From Mycobacterium gordonae (GTDB lineage Bacteria; Actinomycetota; Actinomycetes; Mycobacteriales; Mycobacteriaceae), in the NCBI RefSeq assembly GCF_017086405.1, contig NZ_CP070974.1, forward strand, positions 124,001 to 188,000: a stretch of DNA of 64,000 nt, read 5' to 3'. Made by a program: the position numbers and the translations under genes. Numbering within the stretch: position 1 is the first letter of the stretch; each line of letters begins with the position of its first letter. The notes below the pieces were generated by a model. That model worked only from the letters and a program-made list of their open reading frames with translations, did not search any database and was not told the DNA's origin. Positions 8,892-17,632 of the stretch are shown here, in pieces.

Positions 8892-9370
8892 TTCCCACCT
8901 ATGTTGGTAAGGCTCGTTCGAACAGCGCTCGATGTCGTCGTGGGTTCCGGTTTTTCGTTGCTGGTCGTTGTCTGATTGATGAAGAGAAGAATGGTGGCTT
9001 TGTCGTGTTTAAGTGACTCGACACCGGCTCGGACAACCGTAGCGCTAGTAGTTACCCCTCTTTCTCTCGCGGCTGGGGCGACAATTTGTTCGCTGAATTG
9101 TCTGTAGTACGAAAGGAAGTCCCCGGTGAGTGACGCCTCTGCGGCCTTGAAGTCTCGATCGAGGGTGTCGGGTGAATAAGTCAGGATCCTGACAGTTCCG
9201 GTCTTGGCTGCCTGGGTCGCGGCCAGCATATCGGCGGGGTGTTCTGCTGGTGCCGGTTGACTCTTAAGCTGCATCTGCCAGCCTCCGAGCGCAGCAGCAA
9301 CGACGGTAAGGGCGGCAAGTGTGAGAGGTATCAGCCACCATACAGCGTGGCGCGAGTGCGGTCTGATCAA
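8861..9370 (-). CDS. Mce-associated-like membrane protein (169 aa)
   Basis: A single N-terminal membrane span (about residues 11-30, WLIPLTLAALTVVAAALGG) is followed by an extracytoplasmic domain of the Mce-associated (Mas/SnoaL-like) type. Markers are RILTYSPDTLDRDFKAAEAS, LTGDFLSYYRQF and the C-terminal GGKWLIDTFNP. The start overlaps the stop of the upstream kinase by 4 bp. The kinase's own ectodomain is of the same type, so the pair may dimerise or sense the same ligand outside the membrane; this is inference. Confidence 0.75.
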   Translation of the reverse strand: MIRPHSRHAVWWLIPLTLAALTVVAAALGGWQMQLKSQPAPAEHPADMLAATQAAKTGTVRILTYSPDTLDRDFKAAEASLTGDFLSYYRQFSEQIVAPAARERGVTTSATVVRAGVESLKHDKATILLFINQTTTSNEKPEPTTTSSAVRTSLTNIGGKWLIDTFNPA

Positions 9371-10935
9371 GGCACGAACTCCACTTTTTCTGCCTTATAG
9401 GCATCCCCGAGCTTCGCCACGGCGATCACTAACCGATAGTTGCGCGGATCATTTTTCGCTCCCGAGGCGTTTGTGACTTCGGCCGTCGCGGCGACCAATA
9501 CCGTGGCTGTCGTGCCGTTAATTGAGTCGAGTGCGGCGCCTTGAACTGTTCCATTTGTGGTGACCCGTGACTCACTAACGGTTTTTTTGAAATCTGGGAT
9601 TTTCGCTGCGAAGTCGTCGCGAAATTGCCCCGTCGATCCGTCCAGTATGCGCTGGATACCGATGTCCGGATTCTTGTAACTGAGACTTGTCAATGTCACA
9701 GTAAAACTCTTGGCGTAGTCGACGTAGGGCTGCCAGGTCGGCGGTGAAGTCGAAAGCTGCGGATTGGGGCGCAAGAACTGCGTGACCGCGAAGATGACAG
9801 CGCTAAGCAACAGCACGGACAGTAGCGCCGTGATGGGTATTGCCGCTTTCGCCAATGATCGCCCGGTGGAGGGCTGCAACTCGGCGGACCCGGGAGGAAA
9901 CGCCGGCTGCGTGACAAAGGCTTCGTGCTGGATGTCGCTTCGCCCGAGCGAGTCTGGCGTATCGACTCGGCCGATTGAGGCCGCCAGCGTGTCGGACGGT
10001 CCCGCTAGGTGGTCTGTGATGGAAAAAGCTGGTGCGAAGGTCCCTGGCAACTCGGCGCTCGCTGCCGGTGTTGCTTTCGCGCCGGTCTCTCCGGGAGGCA
10101 CAGCGGAAGGGGGCGAGGCGATATGAGTCGACAGCGCGGTACGCGCAGCAGTCGCTAAGTCTTCGGCAGTGAGGTAGCGCTGAGTTTGGTCCTTGGCCAT
10201 CCCTGTAGCGATGACTTCGTCCATACGCACGGCAAGGCCGGAGGGTTGTGTTGAGAGTTTCGGAGGAGGCGCGGTCATGTGGGCGAAAGCGATCTGTTCG
10301 AGCGCCGTGGCGGGAAAAGGGAGTTCGCCCGTCAGGCATTGGTAGAGCACACATGTCAGCGCGTAAATGTCCGAGCTCGCCTCGGCTTGTCCGGTACTGA
10401 AACGCTCGGGTGCCATGTACGACCAGGTGCCGATTGTTGCCCCGGTTGACGTCAAGCCGGTCTCCCCGGCCGCGCGGGCGATACCGAAGTCGATTAGGTA
10501 CGCGAAGTCGTTCTCGGAGACCAAGATGTTGGACGGCTTGATATCACGGTGCACCAGCCCAACTCGGTGGGCGGCGCCCAACGCTGCGGCGATCTGTTCA
10601 AGTATTGCCACGGCGCGAGCAGGTGCCAGCGGGCCGGCTTCAAGCAACGTTTGCAGATCCTGGCCCGAGATGAGCCGCATAGCTACGTATAAGCGGCCTT
10701 CAAGCTCGCCGATGTCGTAGATGGGGACCAGGTGCGGGTCTTCTAATCGCGCGGCAAGGCGCGCTTCGCGGCGGAAACGCTGCTTGAACTTCTCATCCTG
10801 GGCGAAGTGCGGCAACAACGTCTTGAGCGCTACGGTTCGATCAATCACTGTGTCCTGAGCGCGCCAGACTTCGCCCATGCCACCCCGACCGAGCAACTCA
10901 ACAAGCCGGTATCGCCCAAATGGCGTGTCCTCCAA
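9367..10935 (-). CDS. Ser/Thr protein kinase with Mce-associated-like ectodomain (522 aa)
   Basis: The cytoplasmic kinase domain spans about residues 8-270: G-loop GRGGMGEV, VALK lysine, HRDIKPSN catalytic loop, DFG and an APE-type MAPERF. A Pro/Ala-rich linker leads to one membrane span near residues 338-360 (ITALLSVLLLSAVIFAV). The ~160-residue outside domain reads like a Mce-associated protein (FTVTLTSLSYKNPDIGIQRI, DFKKTVSESRV, C-terminal YKAEKVEF). I chose the TTG at 10935 because GGGAGGA lies just upstream and the kinase at 20791 starts the same way. The usual mycobacterial sensor domains (NHL, PASTA, PknH_C) are absent. Confidence 0.88.
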   Translation of the reverse strand: MEDTPFGRYRLVELLGRGGMGEVWRAQDTVIDRTVALKTLLPHFAQDEKFKQRFRREARLAARLEDPHLVPIYDIGELEGRLYVAMRLISGQDLQTLLEAGPLAPARAVAILEQIAAALGAAHRVGLVHRDIKPSNILVSENDFAYLIDFGIARAAGETGLTSTGATIGTWSYMAPERFSTGQAEASSDIYALTCVLYQCLTGELPFPATALEQIAFAHMTAPPPKLSTQPSGLAVRMDEVIATGMAKDQTQRYLTAEDLATAARTALSTHIASPPSAVPPGETGAKATPAASAELPGTFAPAFSITDHLAGPSDTLAASIGRVDTPDSLGRSDIQHEAFVTQPAFPPGSAELQPSTGRSLAKAAIPITALLSVLLLSAVIFAVTQFLRPNPQLSTSPPTWQPYVDYAKSFTVTLTSLSYKNPDIGIQRILDGSTGQFRDDFAAKIPDFKKTVSESRVTTNGTVQGAALDSINGTTATVLVAATAEVTNASGAKNDPRNYRLVIAVAKLGDAYKAEKVEFVP

Positions 10936-11199
10936 CCCAGTCCTCCCAGCTGTATGCCTTTGCAGGAAACGATAGGTGCTGCAGTCGCTGGGAACCAAGG
11001 CTCGGACATAGCAATAGCTCAGGGGGTCGGCCCGTCGCTGGGCCCATCCCGCAGGCCAGCCATCGCGACAACGCCATCGACAACGCCGCACCAGGTGCCG
11101 CCGCCGGCCGAGTTTGAGGTTCCAGAGATAGGCGACGTACCGGACGGCGAGGTTAGTCTCGATTGCGAAAGAATGATGCCCAGAAAGGCCCTCGCCGTC

Positions 11200-11323
11200 A
11201 TGGAGAACACGACCAACCCCGGCAATTCGCGACGCTGGCGCCCAGGGGCGCGACTGGGACACTATCGATTACGGCGATTATTGGGCCGGGGCGGGTTTGG
11301 TCAAGTCTGTGAAGCTGACGACA
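11200..11323 (+). pseudogene. N-terminal fragment of a fourth Ser/Thr kinase
   Basis: From an ATG at 11200 the frame reads through GHYRLRRLLGRGGFGQV, CEADDT, which is the first strand, G-loop and second strand of a PknH/PknD-type kinase. It stops matching at about 11323, where integrase-tip sequence begins on the opposite strand. No Lys, HRD or DFG motif remains. Confidence 0.8.
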
Positions 11324-11403
11324 CCAGGAGCTTCATCAGCGTGTAGACGCTGACCTGAGAGCCGGCCAATTCGGTGGCGTAGGTGGTCAACCAACGTCAG
11401 GAC

Positions 11404-11492
11404 CGCCCCCCGGTTGGTATGCCGACCCGACGGGCGAGTCAGGGGTCCGTTTGGTGGGACGGTCAGGAATGGACTTCTACCGTCGGTTAGCT
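11404..11492 (+). pseudogene. DUF2510 motif remnant
   Basis: The plus strand reads PPPGWYADPTGESGVR, then after a one-base shift WWDGQEWTS. That is the DUF2510 signature (PPGWYxDP...GxRWWDGxxWT), a short domain found at the ends of actinobacterial membrane proteins. Only the motif remains. The same remnant is on the minus strand at about 20368-20456. Confidence 0.6.
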
Positions 11493-11591
11493 GACTGCCG
11501 CAGTTTGCACGACAACGGTCGCCGGCCAACCGCCACGGTTTCTGAAATCGCGGTAGGTAGCTGATTCAGACGGAGTCAAGAAGTGACCGTC

Positions 11592-11803
11592 AATGCGTTA
11601 GAGCGTCACGGACTGCTCTGGCTGAACGTCGATGCCGCACTGAACCAATAGATGAGCAAGCCGTTCGCGTCGATGAGTTCAATCCGCGCCTTGATCCGCT
11701 TGGCTTGTTCCCGGACACCGCTGGTGAAGCGCGAAGGTAGTGATGAACACGCCCCTGCCGCCCTGCTTGGCGACGACAAACCACTCGACAAACCGTTGAT
11801 ACA
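11592..11803 (-). pseudogene. Mrr-type restriction endonuclease C-terminal remnant, copy 1
   Basis: Two frames together read AKQGGRGVFITT, then SRFTSGVREQAKRIK and IELIDANGLL. This is the Mrr_cat C-terminal pattern (GVFxTTSxF...A...IxLIDGxxLA). A frameshift separates the two halves near 11725, and the catalytic N-terminal part is missing. Confidence 0.65.
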
Positions 11804-11823
11804 TGATTTCGCGGGGTGCCCTC

Positions 11824-13740
11824 CTAGCGCGGCCGCTGCCGCGGCAGCTCGACCACGCGGCTTCGGTCAACGGCGGGGGAGTCCACCACGAACACGTCGC
11901 CGGAGAGGTCTACGGCGACTGCCGTCGGGTACTTCAAGCCGGTCAACGGCAGCTCGGTGGGAACTGGCGCGCCCGTGTCGAGCCGCAGCACCCGGTTGCG
12001 CAGGGTGTCGGCGACATAGATTCTGCCGGCGTCGTCGACCGCCAATCCCTGAGGTGAACTCAAGACCGGGAAGGGCAGCTGGATTTGGACGCCGTCGCTG
12101 CGGAGCTCCACAACGTGACCTGCGATCTTATCGACCACGTAGACGTCGTCGCTGGCGTCGACCGCGACGTTGACGGGTTCCTGGAGCCCGGTGAAAGGCA
12201 GCACGCTCGACTTAGCTGCAACGTGGGAGAGTTTCAGCACCTGGCTGGGTTCATGGGCGACCGCGTAGATCGCCCGTCCGGTTTGATCGATCGCCACTGC
12301 GTGCACGAAGCCGAGCCCGTCGAACGGCAGTGCTGAAGCGTTGGCGGCTCCCGACTGCAGGCTCAATACACGATGGTTGAGGGTGTCGGCCACATACACT
12401 TCACCGCCAGGGTCGACCGCCAGCCCCTCAGGGTAGGAGAGGCCCACGAACGGCAGTGCGATCGGTGCGCCGCCATCGTCGGCTAGCTTGTACACCGCGT
12501 CGTGCGAGGTGCTGGTGACGTAGACGCTGCCACGGATGTCCACCGCGACGCCGGTCGGATACGCCAGCCGCGAAGACGCCAATTCCTGCTGTTGCCCGTA
12601 TTCGGCGGACAGGGAGCGTGGGGACGCCGGCGCGGCCGAACCCGGGGCGACCGGGCGCCGATCAGGGTGGGGTGACCACAGGTCTCGCGTGAAGAACGCT
12701 GCGGCACCCGCGAGCACCAGAGCGGCTGCGGCTGCCAGCACGCGACGCGTAGTCGTCTTTTTCGGGACAGTGGTCGGATACGACACGATCGGCAACGCGG
12801 CTCCCGGTGCACCCTGCGTCGCGTCCAAGGGGTCCCCGACCACCGGGGGACGGGGTCGGTGTCCGCGGACCGACGGCACCGCAGGCGGCTGATCCCCGCC
12901 GGAGCCGGCGTCCCGTAACGCAGCGGGGGTTAGTGCCGCGGCGGCGGCTTCGGCGAGCGCGGTGGCGGATTGGTAGCGGAGGTCGGGATCCTTGGCCATG
13001 CCGGTGCAGATGACCTCATCGAATCGGGCGGACAGGTCCGGGCGGAGCAGCGACGGGCGGGGCGGTGGTGTGGTGAGGTGCGCGGCGATCAGGTGGGCGC
13101 TCGTGCTACCAGCGAAGGGGGGTTGACCGGTGAGGGATTGATACAGCACGCAGGTCAGCGAATAGATGTCGGCACGCGCATCCTCGTGAGCTGAAGGGTT
13201 CAACCGCTCGGGTGCGATGTAGGCGAAGGTGCCGATGACGTTGCCGGACTGCGTCATTCGCGTCTCGTCGGTCAGACGGGCGATCCCGAAATCGATCAGA
13301 TACGCGAAGTCGTCGTGATCGAGTAGGACATTTGACGGTTTGACGTCCCGGTGCAGTAGGCCGGCGTCGTGAGCGGCGCCCAACGCCTTGGCGACCTGCT
13401 CAGCCACGCGCACGGCGCTGGCGGGTTGCAGCGGCCCCTCCGCGAGCACGGTGCCCAGGTCGCGGCCCTCGACGAGTCGCATGTCGACGTAGAGGTGGCC
13501 GTCGATCTCGCCGTAGTGATGAATCGGTATGACGTGCGGGCTGTTCAGCAGCGCCGCGGCGTGCGCTTCACGCCGGAAACGGAGTTGGAACTCCGGGTCC
13601 GCGGACAGGTGTGCGTGCAGCAGCTTGATAGCAACGACCCTGTCGGTGTCGGTGTCGTGCGCACGCCACACCTCGCCCATGCCGCCGCGGCCCAGCAACG
13701 TCAACAACCGGTAGCGCCCGAACAGCCGCCCGCCTTGCAC
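11824..13740 (-). CDS. PknD-like Ser/Thr kinase with NHL beta-propeller (638 aa)
   Basis: Kinase domain about residues 7-265 (GRGGMGEV, VAIK, HRDVKPSNV, DFG, APERL), a linker, one membrane span near residues 320-340, then about six NHL repeats to the C-terminus. Each repeat has the form PxGVAVD...G.VYVADT..NRVL.L. It matches M. tuberculosis PknD in order and size (664 aa). The start is a GTG at 13740 with GGGAGGA just upstream. Its last ~10 codons lie inside the duplicated block at 11324-11854. Confidence 0.92.
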   Translation of the reverse strand: MQGGRLFGRYRLLTLLGRGGMGEVWRAHDTDTDRVVAIKLLHAHLSADPEFQLRFRREAHAAALLNSPHVIPIHHYGEIDGHLYVDMRLVEGRDLGTVLAEGPLQPASAVRVAEQVAKALGAAHDAGLLHRDVKPSNVLLDHDDFAYLIDFGIARLTDETRMTQSGNVIGTFAYIAPERLNPSAHEDARADIYSLTCVLYQSLTGQPPFAGSTSAHLIAAHLTTPPPRPSLLRPDLSARFDEVICTGMAKDPDLRYQSATALAEAAAAALTPAALRDAGSGGDQPPAVPSVRGHRPRPPVVGDPLDATQGAPGAALPIVSYPTTVPKKTTTRRVLAAAAALVLAGAAAFFTRDLWSPHPDRRPVAPGSAAPASPRSLSAEYGQQQELASSRLAYPTGVAVDIRGSVYVTSTSHDAVYKLADDGGAPIALPFVGLSYPEGLAVDPGGEVYVADTLNHRVLSLQSGAANASALPFDGLGFVHAVAIDQTGRAIYAVAHEPSQVLKLSHVAAKSSVLPFTGLQEPVNVAVDASDDVYVVDKIAGHVVELRSDGVQIQLPFPVLSSPQGLAVDDAGRIYVADTLRNRVLRLDTGAPVPTELPLTGLKYPTAVAVDLSGDVFVVDSPAVDRSRVVELPRQRPR

Positions 13741-14559
13741 GCATCCTCCCGAACCCGTTTCATGGACACCTTAATCAGGGTTCAACGCTCTTGGACACAC
13801 GTAGCGCCCAGGCTGACTCACCCCGCGGATCAGAACAACGTCTGAGGATCTACAACCACAGTGAGCCATCAAAGATTGACGCCATACCCGGCGTTCCTAG
13901 GTTGCTGACCATAGCCTTCAGGCAGCAATCTGTCACGGTAACAGAAAGCCCTAGGCAACAGTAGCTTTCGTCAAATATCGCGCATCGATGTGCACTGGGC
14001 GAAAAGTGTTTGCGGACCAGGCTTTTGCGTTACCGTGACGCATGCGGATTGTTGCACGCCCGCCTCAGTCGAGGTAGGACGCGAGCAGACGTGATGATCC
14101 GGCCGTCGCGGTCGCCAACCAACCGCAACCGGAGACCCGAAAGAGACGAAAGAATCGACATCACCGGCGACCCTCCCACGGCATTCGGGGACTACAGCCA
14201 GGCGTGGCTCGAACAGCGCCCGATCTGTGGCCGCACCCGCGCCCATTATTGGGGACTGCTGAAGAAGCACATTCTGCTGGCCTTCGCCACGACGACTCTG
14301 CGCGACATTAGCCCCGACGCCGTCGCGAACTGGTATGCCGTCACCGCCACCAGTACGCCCACCACCCGAGTACATGCCTACTCGGTGCTGCGGACAATCA
14401 TGCAAGATGCGTTGGCTTGCAATATGATCGATACCAGTCCATGCCAGGACACAGGGGTCGGGTCTGCTGCACGAATAGGTGACACCTTGACCTGACCTAC
14501 CGTTCGGGTTCCAGGTTCGGTGACTAAGTGATGACGGCCTGTACGAAAGGCTGACCGTC

Positions 14560-14856
14560 ATGCCCCGCCCCTATCCGGCAGAGTTCCGCGCCCGCGCGAT
14601 CGCGCTCGTGCGCGCCGGCAAGCCGCAGAAGCAGACCGCCGACGATCTCGGCATCCACCCGGTCACGTTGTCGACGTGGATCAAACAGGACGACATCGAC
14701 CGCGGGATGCGTCCCGGTGTCCCGACGAGCGAATCAACCGAGCTGCGCGCTGCCCGGCGAAGAATCCGCGAGCTGGAAACCGAGTTGGCCATCGTGCGTC
14801 AGGCTGCCACGTTCCTCGGGGGGGACAAGCCCCTCCCAAAAGGCTCTACCCGGTGA
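14560..14856 (+). CDS. IS3-family OrfA (98 aa)
   Basis: The N-terminal part of the transposase: an HTH of the HTH_Tnp_1 type (AEFRARAIALVRAGKPQKQT, ADDLGIHPVTLSTWIKQ) followed by a leucine-zipper-like helix (RRRIRELETELAIVRQAATFL). The stop lies 15 bp after the slippery heptamer CCCAAAA at 14835-14841, where -1 frameshifting yields the OrfAB fusion. Confidence 0.9.
   Translation: MPRPYPAEFRARAIALVRAGKPQKQTADDLGIHPVTLSTWIKQDDIDRGMRPGVPTSESTELRAARRRIRELETELAIVRQAATFLGGDKPLPKGSTR
14835..14841 (+). other. Programmed -1 frameshift site of the IS3 element
   Basis: CCCAAAA in the exact phase C CCA AAA of the orfA frame, 15 bp before the orfA stop. Slipping back one base gives the frame that runs to the end of orfB. 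Confidence 0.75.
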
Positions 14857-15719
14857 TCGACCGACTCGTCGGCGCCGGGGCACCTGTGGACCGCTGCTGC
14901 GTCATTCTTGGTGTGACACGCCAGAACTACTACAAACACAAGCGAAAACCGACCACAGCCACCCAGCTACGCAGGCAATGGCTGACCGGACTGATCCGCG
15001 AGATCCACGTCGCCTCACGCGGTACCTATGGCTATCGCCGCGTCCACGCTGAACTCACCCTCGGTATGGGAATCACCGTCTGCCCGCGCACCGTGTCGGT
15101 CCTGATGACCCTGGCCGGCATCTACGGCCTGCCCGGACCGGTACGGGTCAAGCGACTACGTGGCGTGGCCACCGCCGACGATCTGGTCAATCGCAAGTTC
15201 CACCGACTGACCCCAAATGAGTTGTGGGTCACTGACATAACGCAACACCGCACACGAGAAGGATGGCTGTACTGCTGCGCTGTCCTGGATGCGTTCAGCC
15301 GCCGGATCGTGGGCTGGTCGATGGACTCGAAGGCGGATGCAACGTTGGTGGTCAATGCGTTGGATATGGCCATCCGCAACCGCCAGCCCACTTCCGGCGG
15401 CATCGTCCACGCCGACCACGGAACTCAATTCACCTCATGGGTTTTCGGCGAGAAGATCCGCTCCGCAGGACTAGTTCCGTCGTTCGGGACGATTGGTGAC
15501 GGCCTGGACAACGCCATGATGGAAAGCTTCTGGTCCTCCATGCAGATCGAGCTACTCGACCGCCAGAAGTGGAAGACCCGCGTCGAGCTGGCCAACGCGA
15601 TCTTCGACTACATCGAGATCTTCCACAACCGCCAACGCCGCCACTCGGCCTTGAACTACCGCACCCCGATCGAGTACGAACTATCCTTCACCAACGACAC
15701 CCTCACCGCCGTCAGTTAG
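14835..15719 (+). CDS. IS3-family OrfB transposase domain, read by -1 frameshift
   Basis: DDE transposase domain. Visible catalytic residues are Asp in VTDITQH, Asp in VHADHGTQ and Glu in NAMMESFW. An HTH_21 segment (GTYGYRRVHAEL) precedes the rve core. No good independent start is visible; the frame continues from OrfA at codon CCC of the heptamer (C CCA AAA read as CCC AAA A). The C-terminus has the usual HNRQRRHSALNYRTPIEYE. Confidence 0.9.
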   Translation, partial: PKRLYPVIDRLVGAGAPVDRCCVILGVTRQNYYKHKRKPTTATQLRRQWLTGLIREIHVASRGTYGYRRVHAELTLGMGITVCPRTVSVLMTLAGIYGLPGPVRVKRLRGVATADDLVNRKFHRLTPNELWVTDITQHRTREGWLYCCAVLDAFSRRIVGWSMDSKADATLVVNALDMAIRNRQPTSGGIVHADHGTQFTSWVFGEKIRSAGLVPSFGTIGDGLDNAMMESFWSSMQIELLDRQKWKTRVELANAIFDYIEIFHNRQRRHSALNYRTPIEYELSFTNDTLTAVS

Positions 15720-16261
15720 CCACCACGACTGGAACCCAACAGGTAGGGCAGGTCAAACTGTCACCTATTCGTGCAGCAGACCCGTCAAGACCTCGCGGCG
15801 CGGCGATGCCGTACGCCCCGCAACAGCCGGGGAACTCGAAGTGATCGCCGCGGCGATGCCGGCACGCTACCAAGCCCCCATCCGCATGGCCGCCTGGTTA
15901 GCGATGCCGTTCAGCGCGTTAGGAGAGCTGCGGCGCAAAGACGTAGACCTCCACGCCCAAGTCGTGCGCGTGCGCCGCGCGGTCGCCTTGATCAACCGCC
16001 ACTTTCAGGTCACGACACCGAAAAGCACCCTTGGAATCCGAGATATCCCAATCCCGCACAAGCTGGCTCCGATAATCACCGCCCACCTTCGCTAGCACGT
16101 CGAGCCTCATCGCGAGGCTCTGCTGTTTCCTTCATTTCTCGATAACTGCCGCTCTGTCTCCGTCGGTCCTGTACCCGATGTTTGATCAAGCGCGTGCCAC
16201 TGCCGGGCGCCCAGATCTCCGCGTGCCCGATTTGCGGCGCTCTTGCGACCTTCTCCTCTGA

Positions 16262-16340
16262 GCAACATCGCGCAGTCGACCGCTAACGAAGAATGTTCGC
16301 CGTCGTAAGGGATATCTTCTCCGCAGCTAGGACAGCGCAT
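16262..16340 (-). pseudogene. Start of a small zinc-binding protein, fused to integrase debris
   Basis: The minus strand from an ATG at 16340 reads RCPSCGEDIPYDGEHSSLAV, DCAMLL, a plausible CxxC start. The frame then runs into the antisense of the integrase pseudogene. Only the first ~26 codons look like coding sequence. Confidence 0.35.
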
Positions 16341-16406
16341 TCTCTTATTCTCTTCCCAAAGAAGCGCAGCTGGACTCGGAGTGTGGCTGCGACGGATGCC
16401 GCTGAG

Positions 16407-16847
16407 TTACAGCGGGGTGAAGGTGAGGGTCCACGGCCCCTGTGTGTTGTATACGTGGAACGTGGTGCGCCCGCTCGCGCGGAACGTCGTCGTGCCGGTA
16501 ACGCGTTGGGAAGTGCTCTGTCCGATGGCGTTGATGGCGGGAGGACCGTCAGTGCCGTCGGCCTGCACCGGCGCCACGATCATCGTCCAGCTGGATGCCT
16601 GGTACTTGATGGTGTAGCCGTGAGCCACCAGCTCGGCAGTCTCGACCGACTCGCCGGTGCCATTGATAGAGACTGGGTAAGCGGGCACTGCCGGTGCAGA
16701 AACCGTGCTACTGGGCGCATCGGAGCCACCCACTGTTCCGTGATAGTGCTTGTCAGCACTAGGTGTGTACGTGCAGGCGCTCAGTGCAACAACCGCGGCC
16801 GCAGTAATGCACACGGTCCGCAGTCCAGTCGTCGTGATCTTGCGCAC
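16407..16847 (-). CDS. Putative secreted lipoprotein (146 aa)
   Basis: Signal peptide with lipobox: hydrophobic TVCITAAAVVALSAC, lipidated Cys at about residue 24, then a Thr/Ser/Pro linker. The ~90-residue domain (MmpS-like in general outline: YTIKYQASSWTMIVAPVQAD, beta-strands, C-terminal PWTLTFTPL) should sit outside the membrane. I chose the GTG at 16847 because AAGGAGG lies 5-11 bases upstream. The last ~40 codons recur as a truncated copy at 22826-22950. Confidence 0.75.
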   Translation of the reverse strand: MRKITTTGLRTVCITAAAVVALSACTYTPSADKHYHGTVGGSDAPSSTVSAPAVPAYPVSINGTGESVETAELVAHGYTIKYQASSWTMIVAPVQADGTDGPPAINAIGQSTSQRVTGTTTFRASGRTTFHVYNTQGPWTLTFTPL

Positions 16848-17051
16848 TCGTACCTCCTTGTACCGAGCTAACATTAGGGCAGCCGCTATGCGACCCGCGG
16901 GTTGGTGGGTCGTGGTCCACTTTAGAGCGAAATCAGCTGGGTAAGTTCACAGTGGGTGGAGTGGGGTCGGTTCGCGTTGTAATGGCGGCGCCAGGCTTCG
17001 ATGATCACACAGGCTTCCAGCAACGAGTCGACGCGCCATTAGTTGAGAAGT

Positions 17052-17632
17052 TCATCGCGTAGCCAAGAGCGACGCGAACATTTGCAATCTGGGCTGTGGT
17101 CTCTGATAAGCGGCGTTGCCGCGCTGTTTTTCGCTGAGCAGGAATGTGAACGTCGCACCTGCGGCCGCGTCATGCGTAACCGACGAGGTCTTGGAACTTG
17201 TCGTCGATGTTCTGGTGACTAGCAGCATTCCCGGCGCCCGAATGATGCTGGTAACTGCTGTGCCCTGCAGAGGATCGTGTTCGGTTGTCGTGGAGCAGGT
17301 TTGGGCATCGACGGTAAGGAGAGCCGGATCATAGGAGAAGCGGCGGCCGACCGTGGCGAGCAGGACGGTTGTGTCGAAGGAGACGTAAGCGGCGATGTCC
17401 GGGTATAGCCGAGTGTGTCCAGGCGCAGCTCGCAACGGCGGATTCCGTCGCCGGTGTACAGGTAGGGAATGCTGTCGTCCCACGCGGCGCCGGGCTGCAG
17501 CTTCCGTTCAACGAGGTCGACGAATGCGCCGAGCTGAGAGGAGCTCTGCACACATCAGCGCCGTTGGGCCGTCGCGCATTTCGCCGGTTACCGGGTTGAT
17601 GAAAATGATGACGCGTTTGCGCATTTACTGCC
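17052..17632 (-). pseudogene. Broken hypothetical gene
   Basis: Directly downstream of the DUF6308 gene, an ATG opens a frame reading RKRVIIFINPVTGEMRDGPT, ALMCAELL, which stops after 38 codons. Two other frames continue it: FVDLVERKLQPGAAWDDSIP, YLYTGDG, and then YPDIAAYVSFDTTVLLATV to the stop at 17052. Two frameshifts (near 17535 and near 17400) would join them into one ~190-aa protein. I do not recognise the family. Confidence 0.5.

Larger units (their letters stand above)
11324..11854 (-). repeat. Inverted duplicate block, copy 1 (partner at 20085-20530)
   Basis: Read on the minus strand the block contains, in order, the last ~10 codons of the NHL kinase (VELPRQRPR), an Mrr-like restriction-endonuclease 3' remnant, about 80 bp absent from the other copy, a DUF2510 motif (antisense), and an integrase C-terminal piece (GSQVSVYTLMKLL). 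The second copy on the plus strand keeps the same order with few substitutions. The ends diverge sharply at about 11324 and 20530 (after agctcctgg). Confidence 0.85.
14460..15783 (+). mobile_element. IS3-family insertion sequence
   Basis: It has terminal inverted repeats of about 35 bp: gggtctgctgcacgaatagg at the left, and its complement at the right, with few mismatches over gtgaca..ttgacctg. The 3-bp target repeat gtc lies at 14457-14459 and 15784-15786. It carries orfA and orfB with an in-phase slippery heptamer. The element looks complete, and restoring the integrase frame across it supports the boundaries. Confidence 0.92.
14010..16250 (+). pseudogene. Phage-type tyrosine integrase, split by an IS3 element and nonsense-mutated
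   Basis: The N-terminal half (to 14459) reads FGDYSQAWLEQRPICGRTRA, HYWGLLKKHI and DISPDAVANWYAV. Removing 14460-15783 plus one copy of the 3-bp repeat gtc restores the frame exactly, giving CQDTGV joined to KTSRRGDAVRPATAGELEV. The catalytic domain follows (LAMPFSALGELRRKDVDL, with Leu where ARxGEL is usual; TTPKSTLGIRDIPIP). A TAG at 16094-16096 replaces the Tyr present in the 19.7-kb copy, and a later frameshift falls in the 16140-16170 region. HxxR and the nucleophile Tyr are absent. Confidence 0.88.
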
